From: Sclerodactyla briareus
Lineage: Eukaryota; Echinodermata; Holothuroidea; Dendrochirotida; Sclerodactylidae
Assembly: GCA_026419785.1 (NCBI GenBank)
Contig: JAODTK010004143.1
Span: 124,001 to 188,000, forward strand
Direction: 5' to 3'
Length of the DNA stretch: 64,000 nt
This document shows positions 35,881 through 48,528 of this stretch, one piece after another. Both the position numbers and the translations under genes were made by a program. A model generated the notes under the pieces. That model saw only the letters and a program-made list of their open reading frames with translations, had not been told where the DNA came from and made no database searches. Position 1 is the first letter of the stretch, and every line of letters starts with the position of its first letter.

Positions 35881-37855
35881 AGACTTCCGGTGGGGTCTTG
35901 TCCTGAGATTTCTAATATCTCCTTACGCTTCGGGCTACCAATTGTAGTACTCATATCGACGAAATTTGCCCCAACGTAGTAAAATCGCCCCCAAAACGCG
36001 CCTGATCACGTTAACTTCTACACTTGGATGTCAGAACATTCAAATAGGGCCGGCAATTGAGACTGTTCAACGAAGGCCATGACCGTCGGAACTAATTGTC
36101 GGCAAGCAATCAAGCATCTGTTGGTTGTTCCTCTTTCTTGGTTGAAAGACTTACTCTGGCCAATCTCATCCTGTACGCTATGTGGACATGATAGTGACTA
36201 TCAGTCAGTAAGCCAGGGACAACACGCAACATGAAACGCGCCACTGACAAATGAATACATAGATAAGAATACGATTTGTATCGTTGGCTCGAAAGATAAC
36301 ACAATACAATCTGAATTGCTCTTAGAAAACAGGGGGATGATCATTCGAAACGCCATATGTGCAACACCAACACATGTCTATAGATAGAACTATTGGATGA
36401 TGAGGATATTTGAATGATGATAGTGGAACTCAAAAGGAGTCCAGTGCAGGGTGGTGGAGGAGAGGACGGCTGGTGTCTACAACGCGAAACTCTTTCAAGT
36501 AATGTTTTCAATATGTGTGTTCAAGAGAAATACCTACAGATAACTGCACCAGTTCGTACAGTGTCAAAATGAGCGATACTGGGAATAAAGAGCTCCTTCT
36601 CTTACTGGTAATACCACCAACCTGTCTAACTTAGGGTGTGAAGAATATAGCTGTGATCAATCGGCCCAGATTTTGACTACGATGGCGGGAAAACTCTTCC
36701 AGGTCTCTTTAATTGCGGACCACATGAATGTCATGGTGCGATAAACGAATAAATAATAGTGTTTATGGCGTGCTGGCCCGGTCCGTGGTATATTTAGATA
36801 TTACTAATTAATGGATACTCTTGACGAGACATCCACGAGGGACGATTCAACGCTTTCGATAAATATATCAGGGTACGATAGAAGAAGAAAAACAATTTGT
36901 ATGCGAATCTCTTATGCGGTACCTTGTCGAAATGGTGAATAAGAGTTGTAACAGCATAATGTTCATTTAAGCCCCCCCAGATGTAGCTGTAGCTAGATCG
37001 TAATAATTGCGGAAAATCATTCAATTTCCAAGTGTCACCTAGTTTACAAAAACAGATTTAGGAATGGAAATCCAACAGAATAGGTTGTTGTTCTTGCTGC
37101 AAAATTATATGGTTCGGTCCGGAACCTTCGTACGCTCTTGTTTAATGTGATTAACTTGGGTGGGTGACGTCGCCGATCTTCTACAGTTGATTTCTTCGAA
37201 TGCTATTTGAGGTTGTTTCTTGTATGGCCCATATGCGTAATGTCCCTATGCCTATTCTGGTATGCTTTGTAAATATACCTGTGGGCAAAATACCATTCCC
37301 TTAACATTGACATATTGAGTGAGAAAATCTGTATGAATAAATACAACGCGTTGCATTTGTAACAGATAAAAACTTAGCAATTATACCTTATCATTTAGAC
37401 GAACTCAATTAGTATGTAATTTCCGGATGAATTTTTAAACAACCCAACAACTGGAGGAGGAACACATCAGCAAGCGGCAAGCATGTTTTGGTTCAAAAAT
37501 ATTGCTTTCCTGAATAGTATTCATTGGAACGAAAAAACCGAGAGAACACAATAGCCTATTAACAAAGGCCAGAATGTCTCTCTGCGATCCACTCAAAGAA
37601 AATCTCCTAGGGGAGATGTGTCGGGATTTTTCGCACGATTCTATAGAAAATCAAGGCTTCCTTTTCACGACTCCATTTTCAGCCTCTTGTCCGCCTAAGA
37701 CGAAAGCTCGTAGGTTCCACTGAAAATACGTCAATTGATTATGTTTTTGCCTTTCTTGAAAATTATTCTTACATACTAACGACTAAGAGGTTGAAACGAG
37801 TCCCACAGATATTGTTAATTCATTAATAAACCCCCTGAACGTCCCTGTTTATTCT

Positions 37856-37951
37856 AGACCCGCCCCCGTGGTAGCGTCAGATCGGCGATGAAGACAACGA
37901 GCTCCTCAAGCAGGAGGGTTTCCTGTTCGTGCGCTCCCCAACTCCAACCAG
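37856..37951 (+). other. Candidate exon-like segment with splice sites
   Basis: A pyrimidine tract ending TTATTCTAG precedes it and CAACCAG|GTGAAC follows, so both splice signals are present around ~96 GC-rich bases. One frame is fully open; another reads GDEDNELLKQEGFLFVRS, which looks coding-like but is preceded by a stop. The copy-2 counterpart (about 45398-45490) keeps the acceptor-like site but has lost the reading. No family is recognised; it may be chance. Confidence 0.25.
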
Positions 37952-38079
37952 GTGAACTTTGAACCATCTGAATACTACTGACACATGTACCCATGTTCTC
38001 ACTTTTCGAGCAGAATGCAATAACGTGCAGGTGTCGCTCAGACGTAACTGATCAATACAAACATAAAAGTGGTTGAAAT

Positions 38080-38340
38080 ATTTTTTTTTTTTTCTTATTG
38101 AATTGTCTCATAGGGTTTTTGTCCTTCCTGACTCTTTTTCACTGACTACAAAGAGACTCATTGCGTGTACCTCGAAACACCCCCTAGAAGATCACTGAAG
38201 ACCCCGACATCGGATTATCAAGGTGGGCACGGCACGTACAGCCACATCCGAGAACGCCCGGTAATTTGACGGAATCAACCCGGGACCTCTCGTATGTGAA
38301 GCGCTACTGATACCGCTTCACCACGCTTTCTGCCCCATTG
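38080..38340 (-). mobile_element. tRNA-derived SINE, minus strand (copy 1)
   Basis: Read on the minus strand from 38340, a tRNA-like head has GTGAAGCGGTATCAGTAGC (D-arm, A-box) and GGTCCCGGGTTGATTCCG (B-box). A body follows, then the phrase AGTCAGGAAGGACAAAAACC, and a poly-A tail (T12 on the plus strand, about 38080-38093). The second copy lies at 45620-45880. Confidence 0.75.
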
Positions 38341-41300
38341 CTAATATAGTGGAACAGTTTGGTAACTTGAGGTGACCCTGTAACTCCCGAGGTGTACTAT
38401 AACACGTTCCTTTGTATAACCCCGATACGTTGTAGTGACAAACATGTCGGTTTAATCCTGCTAGTACCAATGAAAGAAGTTTGATGGACAGAGGCAAATC
38501 TATCGGTGTTATTACTAATAATGCACCAAAATGACCAACTGTGATTCTTAGAGAAGCGAAACTTCGAAAAAATCATATAAAAAAAATGACAAGGGTAAGT
38601 TCATGTCAACATCTAATAATGATTTTTCGCCATGCCCAGTCATGTGTTCAGTGTTGTAGCCAGAATGAGTTTTGCCACGACCCTGTATGGAGGATGCAGT
38701 CGCAACGGCACGATCAAGCAGCTATCAAGGGTCCATGAGTTTCAGGTGGTCATTTCAATATAAGTAGCAGGGCTAATCGCTTCGATTTGTCAGAAGGAAA
38801 TATTCGAATTTCGAAAAGTAGGTTCTAGATTTCAAGAAACGGAGGTGTTAACCCAAATTATAAACATAGCATTCGGGGCCAAAATAAAAAGTCAGATGGT
38901 TGAGTCTTTACTTAGTAGTCAGAAAAAGAAATGGAGGATGTGGTTGCCTATGAATCATGTAAACTCTTGAGGAATTGACCCCTTTTTTTAAAATGCCCAA
39001 GTTCAGTAGTAACTAGAAAATTCCAGAGACTGCGGAAAGCATTGTATTTATATATATCCGGGCTTCCTGTGGAATGCTTGGTTTTTTGACCGTATTTGAA
39101 CTGTCTGGTTAAAGTGGGTGGAGGATGGATATTCGTGTTGTGAATTGATTACGGACAGACACATCCCCACGTCCGCGCTGCGCAATCACGCAGCGCGTAG
39201 CACGAATTACCTTCGGCATGGGTCCATTGTCCCGCCTTAGTGGTTAGGGCCCGGAAGCTGTAAGATTTCTAATGCTCTATAGTGCAATATGATGCATATT
39301 TGAGAACACAAAATCTCGTGATTTTGAGTTGACAGAATATGGAGAAGTCATTTCAAGAGATGCATTGGAATTTGTGCATCATAAAGCAGACGTCTATTGT
39401 AGATCAGCACAGGTCTACCCGTCCGTCGTTTTGCGAAGAATCCCGAAATTAATAATCTACAGGTTTGAATAAATAAAGGTATATGATTAAGTCGACCGAT
39501 ATCTTAACCGCCCCGGATCCACGGAAAAGGGCGGGGGTGTGGTGAGACTGAGACGTCAAAAAAACGGCATACACTGCTGAAGGTTGACATCTTGAGCGGA
39601 CGCCACACTGGTAGGCCGTATCGCCAAAGGAACTCCTGTCTTTTTGTTCAATCTCCAAAAACGCCCCAGATGGCACCTGCAGGGCTTAATTGTAAACATC
39701 CGCATGTACAATATTAGTAGAAGGAGAATGTTGAAAAGTGTTGATTACAAACCAACTGAAACCTACTAGAGTTTACAATTACGAAAACAGGTGGAAACTA
39801 GGAACCACCCCCCTTCATTTAGCATTACCGGCCGCGTCATCTGACCGGCTAAACTAACAATTCATGTACCACCCGTTGTGAAATGTAATGGACTGATTTT
39901 GAGGTATCCAACGGAGCGCCACCATCGTTGGGCACAGATCGCTGAGACAAATTTGTAGAGAAAGTAGGCCACTTCGATTGCAGGATGCGTTGCGGTTATT
40001 TCCGGCACTTAGAAAGTTGAATCCAGTGGGTCGTAGCCAGGATTTTTTCAGTGGTCGGCGCTGGGGGTGGAGGGGGGGGGGGAGGGATGGAATATGTAAT
40101 GGTCGTCAAGTAACGGACCTAAGGCGCGATCCGTTGTATCGGAGGAATTAGCGCTTCCAAGGGCAGCAGGAAAATTGCACTTCCCCGGTCTTCCCGACAC
40201 ATTTTACCCAGCTGAGCCAGTGGCGTGCCACACTTTTTACGCTGGACATTGGAATAGTTCACCTACAGTACCTTATGAAGAAACCAACTTTTTCACATTT
40301 GATGGCGGCGGGGGGGGGGGGGTTGGGGGGGGGTTGGGGTGGGGGTTCGGGGGGGAGGGGCATTAGCATTAAATAAAAAAACATGTGTGCACTGTGATGT
40401 GTTGTAATATTCGGTAAACATTGACAGTTTGGTTTCACCATTCTCGTATTTTCTTATTTTTTCCGAACTTATGGACACTTGCGCTAATCAAGTTTCGTTC
40501 TCAACTTATTATGCCTGCCTCGGATTGACATTTGTATTAAATGGGTTCGCCCTAACTGATTTACTGTCCGACTATATTGGGCAGGTTTCAGAGGAAATAA
40601 GCCTGGAAGTTACGTAATTTTGCTGGATGGATATTGGGAAGACCCGGTATTCTTCAAAATTGTTACTTGATTGGCGAAACTTTCGTCAAAAATTCTCAAG
40701 CGTTTGATTGGTCAAGCCAGAAAACGTGATGTGCGACAACTAATTTTAGGCTCTGTATTGTTATAAACGTTCTTCATTTAAACTACAAGCGGTGAATGGA
40801 AGTGCCAAGAAATGATAGTGAATGTCAGGTTCTAGGTGCGAATAGGGTCAGATTGGCAATCGAAGGAAAGTCAATTACAGGTGGAGTCAATGGGCAATCG
40901 TGGGGATGAGTCAACTGCCAAGTTCAGCGTGTGAGTTCAATGGCCGGTCTAATTGTGGGAGGAGTCACCTGCAAGAAGTTCAGCGGAAAATGCCGTTGAA
41001 GGGATTGAGGGCCCTTTAAAGTATTTGCGATATAGGTCTGTGACTATTTCTAAATTCGAAGATTAGCGAATTAAGACATTTCAGATGTTTCAAACGTAAG
41101 TGGGAACATTAGTCTGACTATGGGGCAGAAACCTCTCTGTCAGACTTTCCCAATAAATAGTCTTCATTGTATTTTGTCGGTTAGAGCTCCAGCGCAAATT
41201 ATTGAGTGCGAGTTCGGAGCCCGATGGGAGCCCGATGAATTTTCGCCAGATGCTGTTGGACAAGGTAGGTCTCCTGAACTGTTCACGCACCCACTTGTGA

Positions 41301-41486
41301 AAGTGGGTGACCTGTGGGTGATGTGACGTGTAGTGAGACGCTGGAGTGGCTGCCCTATTGGAAGCCCCCGGGGACACGATGAAGTAGTATGACGTACTGA
41401 AATGTGCGTCGTGAGCGAAACCAAGCAGGAAATGAGTTGCATCTAGTACGGGTGGACAAGTCACTAATTATCAGGGGGTAAAATTG

Positions 41487-41527
41487 TGGAGCGATTTGAG
41501 CTGTGGAAAAAAGCGCTGATAAGACAC
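41487..41527 (+). mobile_element. L2-like 3' terminal hairpin (copy 2)
   Basis: Counterpart of 34053-34102. The stem is weakened (GCGATTTGAG instead of GCGCTTTGAG). Confidence 0.5.
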
Positions 41528-43155
41528 TGTATATTATAGTATATTGGACGGCGGAAAACTAATCACACACCCGCGGCAGTTTTCGCAATCGATTGAAACA
41601 CCAAATCGTGAAAATGAAAGATCCTGGCCCATCATTTTGATGTTGCCTTCATCCTGCAATATCTGGCGCCCAGATGGTCATATCACAAAAACCTGGAAGC
41701 AATACGACTTATTCCTGCACCAGTCGAAGGGTGCGCGGGGGGTGGGGTGGGGGGGGGGGGGGGAGTTATCTGGCTGGGGGGGGGGGGGAGTTATTGTGTT
41801 TCCCCTTCCTGAAAAAAAAAAAAGTCTGCTGAGGGGACGTGTTCTCTTTCCCCCCACAGACCACCAGCCTCTGGTCTGTACCTGAATAACGATGTACGCA
41901 GATTTCAAGACCCCCAAGGAGGCGGTAAGTTGCCGAGGGTGCAAGGTTGCTGGGCTCACCGCAAGAATAATTACAATTTCCCAAATACTAGAGTAGAGCT
42001 AAACGTTGTACAATAAAATTGTGGGGATGGGGAACCGAAGCCGAACTGGTTGCTTTTTCAGGCGTGACGGAAGTTGGAGGGATTCTATATGAAATTCAGT
42101 TAAGAGAGACGTTTCACCTACCTGTGGTTGGCGTGAGTGAAGCGACGCTTGAGGTAAACAGGACATACAGTGTCTCTGAGAAGTCCGAATCTCATGGTAG
42201 TAGAGACATATACCGTCAGTCAGTTCAGCTGTTTTAGAGTTGCCCAAACTGCAGAACGGGACGTAGCTGAAAAAATTAAAAAGCCATTCTGAAAGAGGCT
42301 AATCCAACTTGTTACATGTTAACTTGTAATTACTTTTTATAATTTTGTTCATTTCAGCCTAGTCATACGTCCTTGTGCAGGATCAAATAGTTAGATCGGG
42401 GACGTGACTCATGCCAGTTGAACTCCATTTCCCATTACAACTTGATGAACTCGAACGTGGTAAACTGCGCGCACTCTACTGAGAAAACTTTTTGATGACA
42501 TCCGAATTGATTGGCGATTTCTTTGGCGTATGCCCAATCACATACCAGTGACTAAATAACTATGGTTTTATTTTATATACTATTACCAGTATGTAAAGGA
42601 AAAGACGCATGATAAGGACTGGGCGGGGCCTCACACAAAATGCGGATACTTGAATGGAAACGATCAACTGAAAAAACGACAGCCAGTTTATCTTTTTTGT
42701 CTATATCAGCCCACCTAGGAATATCTATTTAAAAGCAAGGAGAGGTTTCAGACAGCTTGTGGCATATTTCACGAGGTGGCAGAGACCTTCGAAGCCGGTG
42801 TCGTGTCCGTCCCACCCGCCGACTTAGTGTAGAAGTATAGAGCAGAACATTTGATGGTTGATAGCCTCAGATAGGAGATGATTTTCTTCGCGAGCCGCAA
42901 TTTGATTGGCCTACAGTGAACATGGGCAGCCGGAGACGCACTCGGTTCTGGAGCTCCCCCTCTTGTGAGTTCGCAGTTCTCTCCTTGAGTAAATTAACCT
43001 TTCTTCAATATTAAAATGTTTATTTCATGGTAAGGTGCGTCTACTATATTACTTCTAACAGTACTCTAAATATGTGCATTTGTTAGGTAACTGTAATTTA
43101 ATTAAAGAATCAGTTGTAATGAGAGACCAAATCAGAATGAACATAGTTTGAAGTA

Positions 43156-43350
43156 GACCAGGTCGTGAGCTAGCGCTAAGGCCCAGGACTCGTAATCCAG
43201 AGATCGTGGGTTCAGCCTCCCCACGGTGTGACCGTAGGCAGACACTTTACCTCCAGTGCCTCACTCCACCCAGGTGCGAATGGGTACCTGTGAGGATGAG
43301 TGTGGTGAGTTAGAATGGTGAGTTGCTCTAATAAGCTGCGAGTTCATTGT
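43156..43350 (+). mobile_element. tRNA-derived SINE (copy 2)
   Basis: Counterpart of the SINE at 35676-35880. It has the same anticodon arm (CAGGACTCGTAATCCAG) and body (GTGCCTCACTCCACCCAGG). The D-arm is damaged by indels. Confidence 0.75.
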
Positions 43351-45619
43351 ACTTTGTAACTAGAATAGCAATTTACGGTTCTGTACTGAGATTTATAATA
43401 TCTCTTAACGCTTCGGTGCTACCAATGGAGTACTCATATCGGAATTTCGCCCCACGTAGTAAAAAGCCCCCACCACCAACCAAAACGCGCCTGATCACGG
43501 TTACGTCTACCTTGGCGGTCAGAAAATTCCAACTAGGCGGCAAATTGAGACTGTTCACGAGGCCCTGACCGTAACATAATTGTCGGACAAACCAGCAATG
43601 AATGCATATGTGGGTTGTTCCTATTTTCTCGGTGAAGCGACTCTGGCAATCTCAGCTGTCCGCACTATGTGGGGAAAACATCGACTAGTGACTATCATTC
43701 CAGGTAAGCCAGGCCCAACACGAAACATGACAGCGCCACATGATCTCAAAATGAATTATCATCAGATGATAAGAATCCCGATGTGTTCGTTTGGGCTCGC
43801 AAGCATAACAATTACAATTGAAAATTCTCTTATATAAGATGATCATTCGAAAAGTATATGTGCGAACACAACATGTTTAGCTAGAAATATTGGCTGATGA
43901 GGATCTTGAATGATGATTAGTGAACTCAACGGAGTCCAGTGATAGGGTGTTGGAGGAGATGACGCGCTGGTGGCTACAAGCGCGAAACTCTTTCAAGTAA
44001 TGTTTTCAATATGTGTTCAAGAGAAATACCTACAGATAACTGCACCAAGTTCGTACAGTGTATCATAAATGAGATACTGGGTTCAGGGACGAAAGAGCTC
44101 TTATCTTAATGGTAATTAACACAACCTGTAATGACTTCTTCTTAGAGAATATAATCTGTTGATCAATCGGCCCCGATTTGCGCGATGGCGACGAAAACTC
44201 TTCAGGTCTTATTCTGGACACAGACTGTCATGGTGACGATTAAATGAAAACGAAAATATGTTTATGCGGGCTGGCCGGTCCGTGGTATATTTAGACATAC
44301 TAATAAGGATACTTTGACGAGACATCAAAGAGTGACGATTTTTCAACAGCCTCGATTAGAAAGATACTCAGGCGTACGATTAAGGAAGAAGAAAAAAACA
44401 ATTTGTAGGCGATTCGCGATGCCGGTACCTTGTCGCAATGTTTGTTGAAAGATCTTGATCACAGCATCATTTAAGCCCCACAGAGTAGTTCTAGCTAGAT
44501 GTATACTTGCGGAAAAAGTCATTCATATTCCAAGTGTCAACTAGAGTACAAAAAAAGGATTTAGGAGGAAATGGAAATAAAACAGAATATGTTGTTTCTC
44601 TGCTGAAACAATTATTTTAGGTAAGGAACCTTAGTCTCTCTTGAGTTAGATGGGTTGATTATTGGGTGGGTGACGGGCGCTGTATCTTCTTACAGTTGAG
44701 TTCTTCGAATGCTATTTGAGGTTGTTCTGTATGGGGACCATATGGAGTGATGTCCCTATGCCTATTCTGTTATTTCTGTGTAAATATACATGTGGGCAAA
44801 ATTCCAGTTTCCCTTAACATTGTAAATATAGAGTGAGGGAAAATATGGTATGAATAAATACAACGCGTTGCATTCGTACAGATAAAAACTGAGCAATTAT
44901 AAACTTAATAGTTCGAAGAAATTCAGTCAACATTTACGGATGGAAGTTTTAAACAACCCCCAACAGCTGGAGGAGGAGAAACACATCGAAAGCGGCAAGA
45001 ATGTTTGTTGGTTCAACAATATTTCGTTCGTATAGTATCATTGGACGAAAAAAAAAAAGAGGGAACACAAGAGCCTATTAACAAAGGCCAGAACCAGACT
45101 GTCTCTCTGCGATCCCCTCAAAGAAATCCATAGAGGGAGATTGTTTCGGGATGTTCGCACGATGTATTATAGAAAATCAAAGGTCTTCCTTTCAACGACT
45201 CAATTTTTCAGGCATCTTTGTGCCCCGCCTAAGACGGAAGCCTCGTAGGTCCACTGAAAGAACGGTCAATTGATTAGTGTTTTGCCCTTTCGTGAAAATT
45301 AAGATAATACTAACTGACTAATGAGGTTTGAAACTAGTCCACAGATATATTGTAAATTCATTAATAAACCCCCTGAACGTCCCTGTTTATTCTAGGACCC
45401 GACCCTAGTGGGTAGCGTTCAGGATCGGCCGTTGAGACAACGAGCGCCTCAGCAAGGGAGGGAGGTGGGTTTCTCGTTCTCATCCACCAAAATCCAAACA
45501 GCCGTGAATATTGAACCAATCTAATATACTGACAAATGTACCCATATGTTCTTCACTCTTCGAGCAGAAGCAATAACTGCAGGTGTCGACTCAGAAGTCT
45601 GTTCATACCGAAACATAAA

Positions 45620-45880
45620 GGTTTGAATATTTTTTCTGATTGAATTGTCCCTCATAGGGTTTTGTCCTTCCTGGCCACTTTTCACTGAACTAAACCAAAG
45701 AGGATCATTGCGTGTACCTCGAAACACCCCAGAAAAGTACACTGCCCGCCATCGGATATCAAGGCGGCACTGGCAAGTACCAGCCAAAGCCGGAGAACGC
45801 CCCGGTATTTGACGGAAGCAACCCGGGACCCTCCGTATGGAGCGCTACTGATACCGCTCAACTATTTCTGCCCTAGTTGC
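45620..45880 (-). mobile_element. tRNA-derived SINE, minus strand (copy 2)
   Basis: Counterpart of 38080-38340. Head phrases on the minus strand are GAGCGGTATCAGTAGCGC and GGTCCCGGGTTGCTTCCG. The poly-A tail is shorter. Confidence 0.75.
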
Positions 45881-46012
45881 TCATATAGTGAACAGTTGTA
45901 CCGATGTGAGCGGTGACCCTGTAAACTCCGAGGTGTACTATAAAACATGTTCCTTGATTACCCCGATACGTGTAGTGAAAACATGGTAGGTTTATTCTGG
46001 TAGTAACCAATA

Positions 46013-46957
46013 TGCAAGTAACAAAACTTAGAATAGAAGAAAGGAAAAAATGGGGGGCCGGGGTAAGCAAATAGCAGTTAATAAACTGGAATTTCTGGCG
46101 ACGAGGATGGAACAACAGCAAAGAACAAAGTAGGATTGCTGGACAACAGTCAACAAATGTCCCAACAGGCGACAGCAGAGCAGCACGTCAAATAGTTGTA
46201 TCAGAATCGAGTGCATTTAATATGGAAGTAACACGAGTCAGTGCCACGATGTATATCTCTAAATGTATTAGAGCGGTAGTGGTTACTATGTCCGGAGCAT
46301 TGAGGCCCTTAATTTGGGATGCCTCGGAAGATTGTGGTAACTCAGTGGGAGTGCAAGTGGTCCCCTTGAGCAAGGTTAATTCATCTCGATCGCTTTACTT
46401 CGCTAGTAAAGTGTACTTTGAGGACCTGTGGTGATTTTGAGTACCAATTGCTTCTACAATGACAGCAATCACTATTCGAGTTTGTCTAGAGCGTAATGGT
46501 CTTTTGTCAGGGTTATATCTGTACAGCTCCTTTGGTACTAACCATTCAGTCAATAATATAGCGATATCAAAAACTATATATTCTTCAGGGAAGAATGAAC
46601 GTAAGAGGCCCCTGTTGCAGTGTTGAAACCGGAATAAGTCATTATCGGAAAATGTAATATCCCGAGGCATAGCATTCATAACCTTTCATTTGGCCCAAAG
46701 ATCAGATCTAAAACTAGCAGAACTTCTTCGTCTCACTTCGCTAGGCTTAGGCCACGGACAACACAGTAAAAATTATCCGATGGTTTCAAAAGCCAATTGA
46801 GGAACGATGAGTTGGAAATTGAGGCTTCGGTTGCCAATTTCTGATGAATTAAGGCTGGTATCATTCTACGATTTCTTCACGATTATCACAGGCTTATTAC
46901 ATAGGAGTATAAGACTATAATAGGGTTTAATTTCCTCCCATGTCAAACGTACGTTAA
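46013..46957. other. Unassigned; open frames on both strands
   Basis: The minus strand carries three consecutive open frames (46679-46395, 46373-46188, 46216-46028), and the plus strand has 46222-46434. A Gln-rich reading near 46110-46190 recalls a gag-like coiled segment, but nothing firm is recognised. The region just right of it is a minus-strand LINE relic, so this may be its decayed 3' part. Confidence 0.35.
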
Positions 46958-47278
46958 TCAGTGTGTACTTTTCAATTGACTAGAAAATTTCCTCAATATA
47001 TTCCATATTGATTCAGGCACCTGGTTAATAACCGGGATCACGGCACGTGACTGAATGGACTCGATCGAACTTAAACTAGCTACCAAACGTGACTGTGTGT
47101 GTACGTAGCTCGCGCCAAACCAAGGTAATATAACGAGAATTGAGCAGTGTCGCTTGGTCAAGTACATTGTGACATGAAGCATGCATGATTTTTTTACAGC
47201 GCTATTTTGCGTTATACGACAGTGCATACTACTGTGTGTGGTCAGTTCTATTGTCCAATATTTCAAGTATACCATCAC
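46958..47278 (-). mobile_element. Probable CR1-like LINE relic, RT C-terminus, minus strand
   Basis: The 106-codon frame contains ILVILPWFGASYVHTQS and SSIESIQSRAV. These match the pattern of the RT C-terminal region in CR1/Jockey-group elements ('xRPxLEYxxxVWSPYTQ ... IExIQRRAxRF'). No other RT motif is seen next to it, so the call rests on this segment alone. Confidence 0.45.
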
Positions 47279-47279
47279 T

Positions 47280-48492
47280 CAGCTATAGGTTCGTTAATCC
47301 AAAAATAATAGAAGAAAAGATACTTTAAAATGAGTTCAAAACTAATTTTCTATAATTTCGGTCAACTATAAACTACCACTAGACTATGGCTCCTACGATT
47401 CTCTTTCCCGTATATCCCTGTTGTCACTATGGGGGCTCAGACTTGCACGTTCTGATGACGCTTATTTAGCGATGGAGATTCTCAATCAAGGGCGTCCTAT
47501 TTTTTCAACCACCTAAAGCTCCAGGAACAGGTCATACTACAACAAAAAACTATGGGTTTGTTCTCTGTAAGGTACCAATGATCAGGTATTTTGTTTTGCA
47601 TTTCCTTTTCAGGTGATCATTCATTGGATGATCGATAAATGCTTTCTTTCTTTAATATAGGATTTGGATAGGGCCGAGGAAATCATTTTTCAGGCTTGTA
47701 TGAGACTTTTTGCAGCGATTAGCAGTATCTGGTCTCCAAATACATACCACCTCGACCTAAATGGAATGATTTCCTCCAGGAAAATAACCTAACGTCTCTG
47801 ACTTCTCAGTTCAAAAGATAAGCTGCCCAGTTTCGCCGCCTCAGTCAGATCGCTTTCTTACACCCTATCCTCCCGTAAATCATGATACATTAAACCACTC
47901 TTAACCCAGTGTTGTATGTATGCATGATTGACGGGTTGTGAAAAAAAAAGGATGGGTTTACGGGTACCATACCGGCAAAACCACCATAGTTCTATAGAAT
48001 TAAACCAAACGTAGGACGAATACAACATAACGTTGCAATATTCGCTGCCGCAAACCACTATAACTGCGGTATGTCCAAGCCTAAGCACTCTATAAGGACC
48101 TTGAATGACCCAGGATCAAATACAGTTCAACTGATCGGAAGAACGAAGAAACATCCACCAAGGTTAGGAATAAGACATAAACATATGCTAAACTTTACTC
48201 GATGACATCGAAATGACCTCAACTTTCATGTCCACCAATTCACCAAGATTCGTTGAAACTCCCACCGAACCTGAAAGAATCCCCCAAAATATGCAAATAA
48301 CGCGGTATGATGGTCACTCTGAAATCCACCGGGGTTTGTCTATTGTGGACATTGGCTCAATCCTGGGGGGCGGAGGGGACGTGTCCTCCACACATTGTGA
48401 GGATGCTCCCATTGACTTTCATTTTTACACACTAGTAATATTGTATGGTCGGCGAGATCTATGTCCGTCTCCCCCCTCCAGCTTTGGTCATT

Positions 48493-48528
<36 letters not shown>

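Larger units (their letters stand above)
31128..38474 (+). repeat. 7.35 kb direct duplication, copy 1
   Basis: This segment is repeated end to end, in the same order and orientation, at 38518-46012. The first match is 'aataa(a)tgcaccaaaa' and the last is 'tagtaccaat'. Shared landmarks include the G-rich tract at 32.88 kb (40.31 kb in copy 2), the L2 3' hairpin at 34.06 kb (41.49 kb), a plus-strand tRNA-SINE at 35.68 kb (43.16 kb) and a minus-strand SINE at 38.1-38.34 kb (45.62-45.88 kb). The copies differ mainly by very frequent 1-2 base gains or losses. No open frame is preserved between them, so short frames inside are not supported as genes. Confidence 0.95.
38518..46012 (+). repeat. 7.5 kb direct duplication, copy 2
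   Basis: Second copy of 31128-38474, separated from it by only ~43 bp (38475-38517) that is in neither copy. It is slightly longer, mostly from small insertions and one expansion of a G-rich tract (about 41735-41795). Single-base indels occur about every 10-20 bases relative to copy 1. This is far denser than expected for a recent duplication evolving by substitution. It suggests read noise or an uncollapsed second haplotype. Confidence 0.95.

Noticed and set aside
41090-41464. 124-codon minus-strand open frame in duplication copy 2
   Set aside because: It is not preserved in copy 1 (33.6-34.0 kb), so it is a chance frame.
31128-46012. LTR retrotransposon or a giant transposon with 7.4 kb terminal repeats
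   Set aside because: The copies are almost adjacent (43 bp apart), with no internal coding region and no LTR-type ends. A tandem duplication or assembly artefact fits better.
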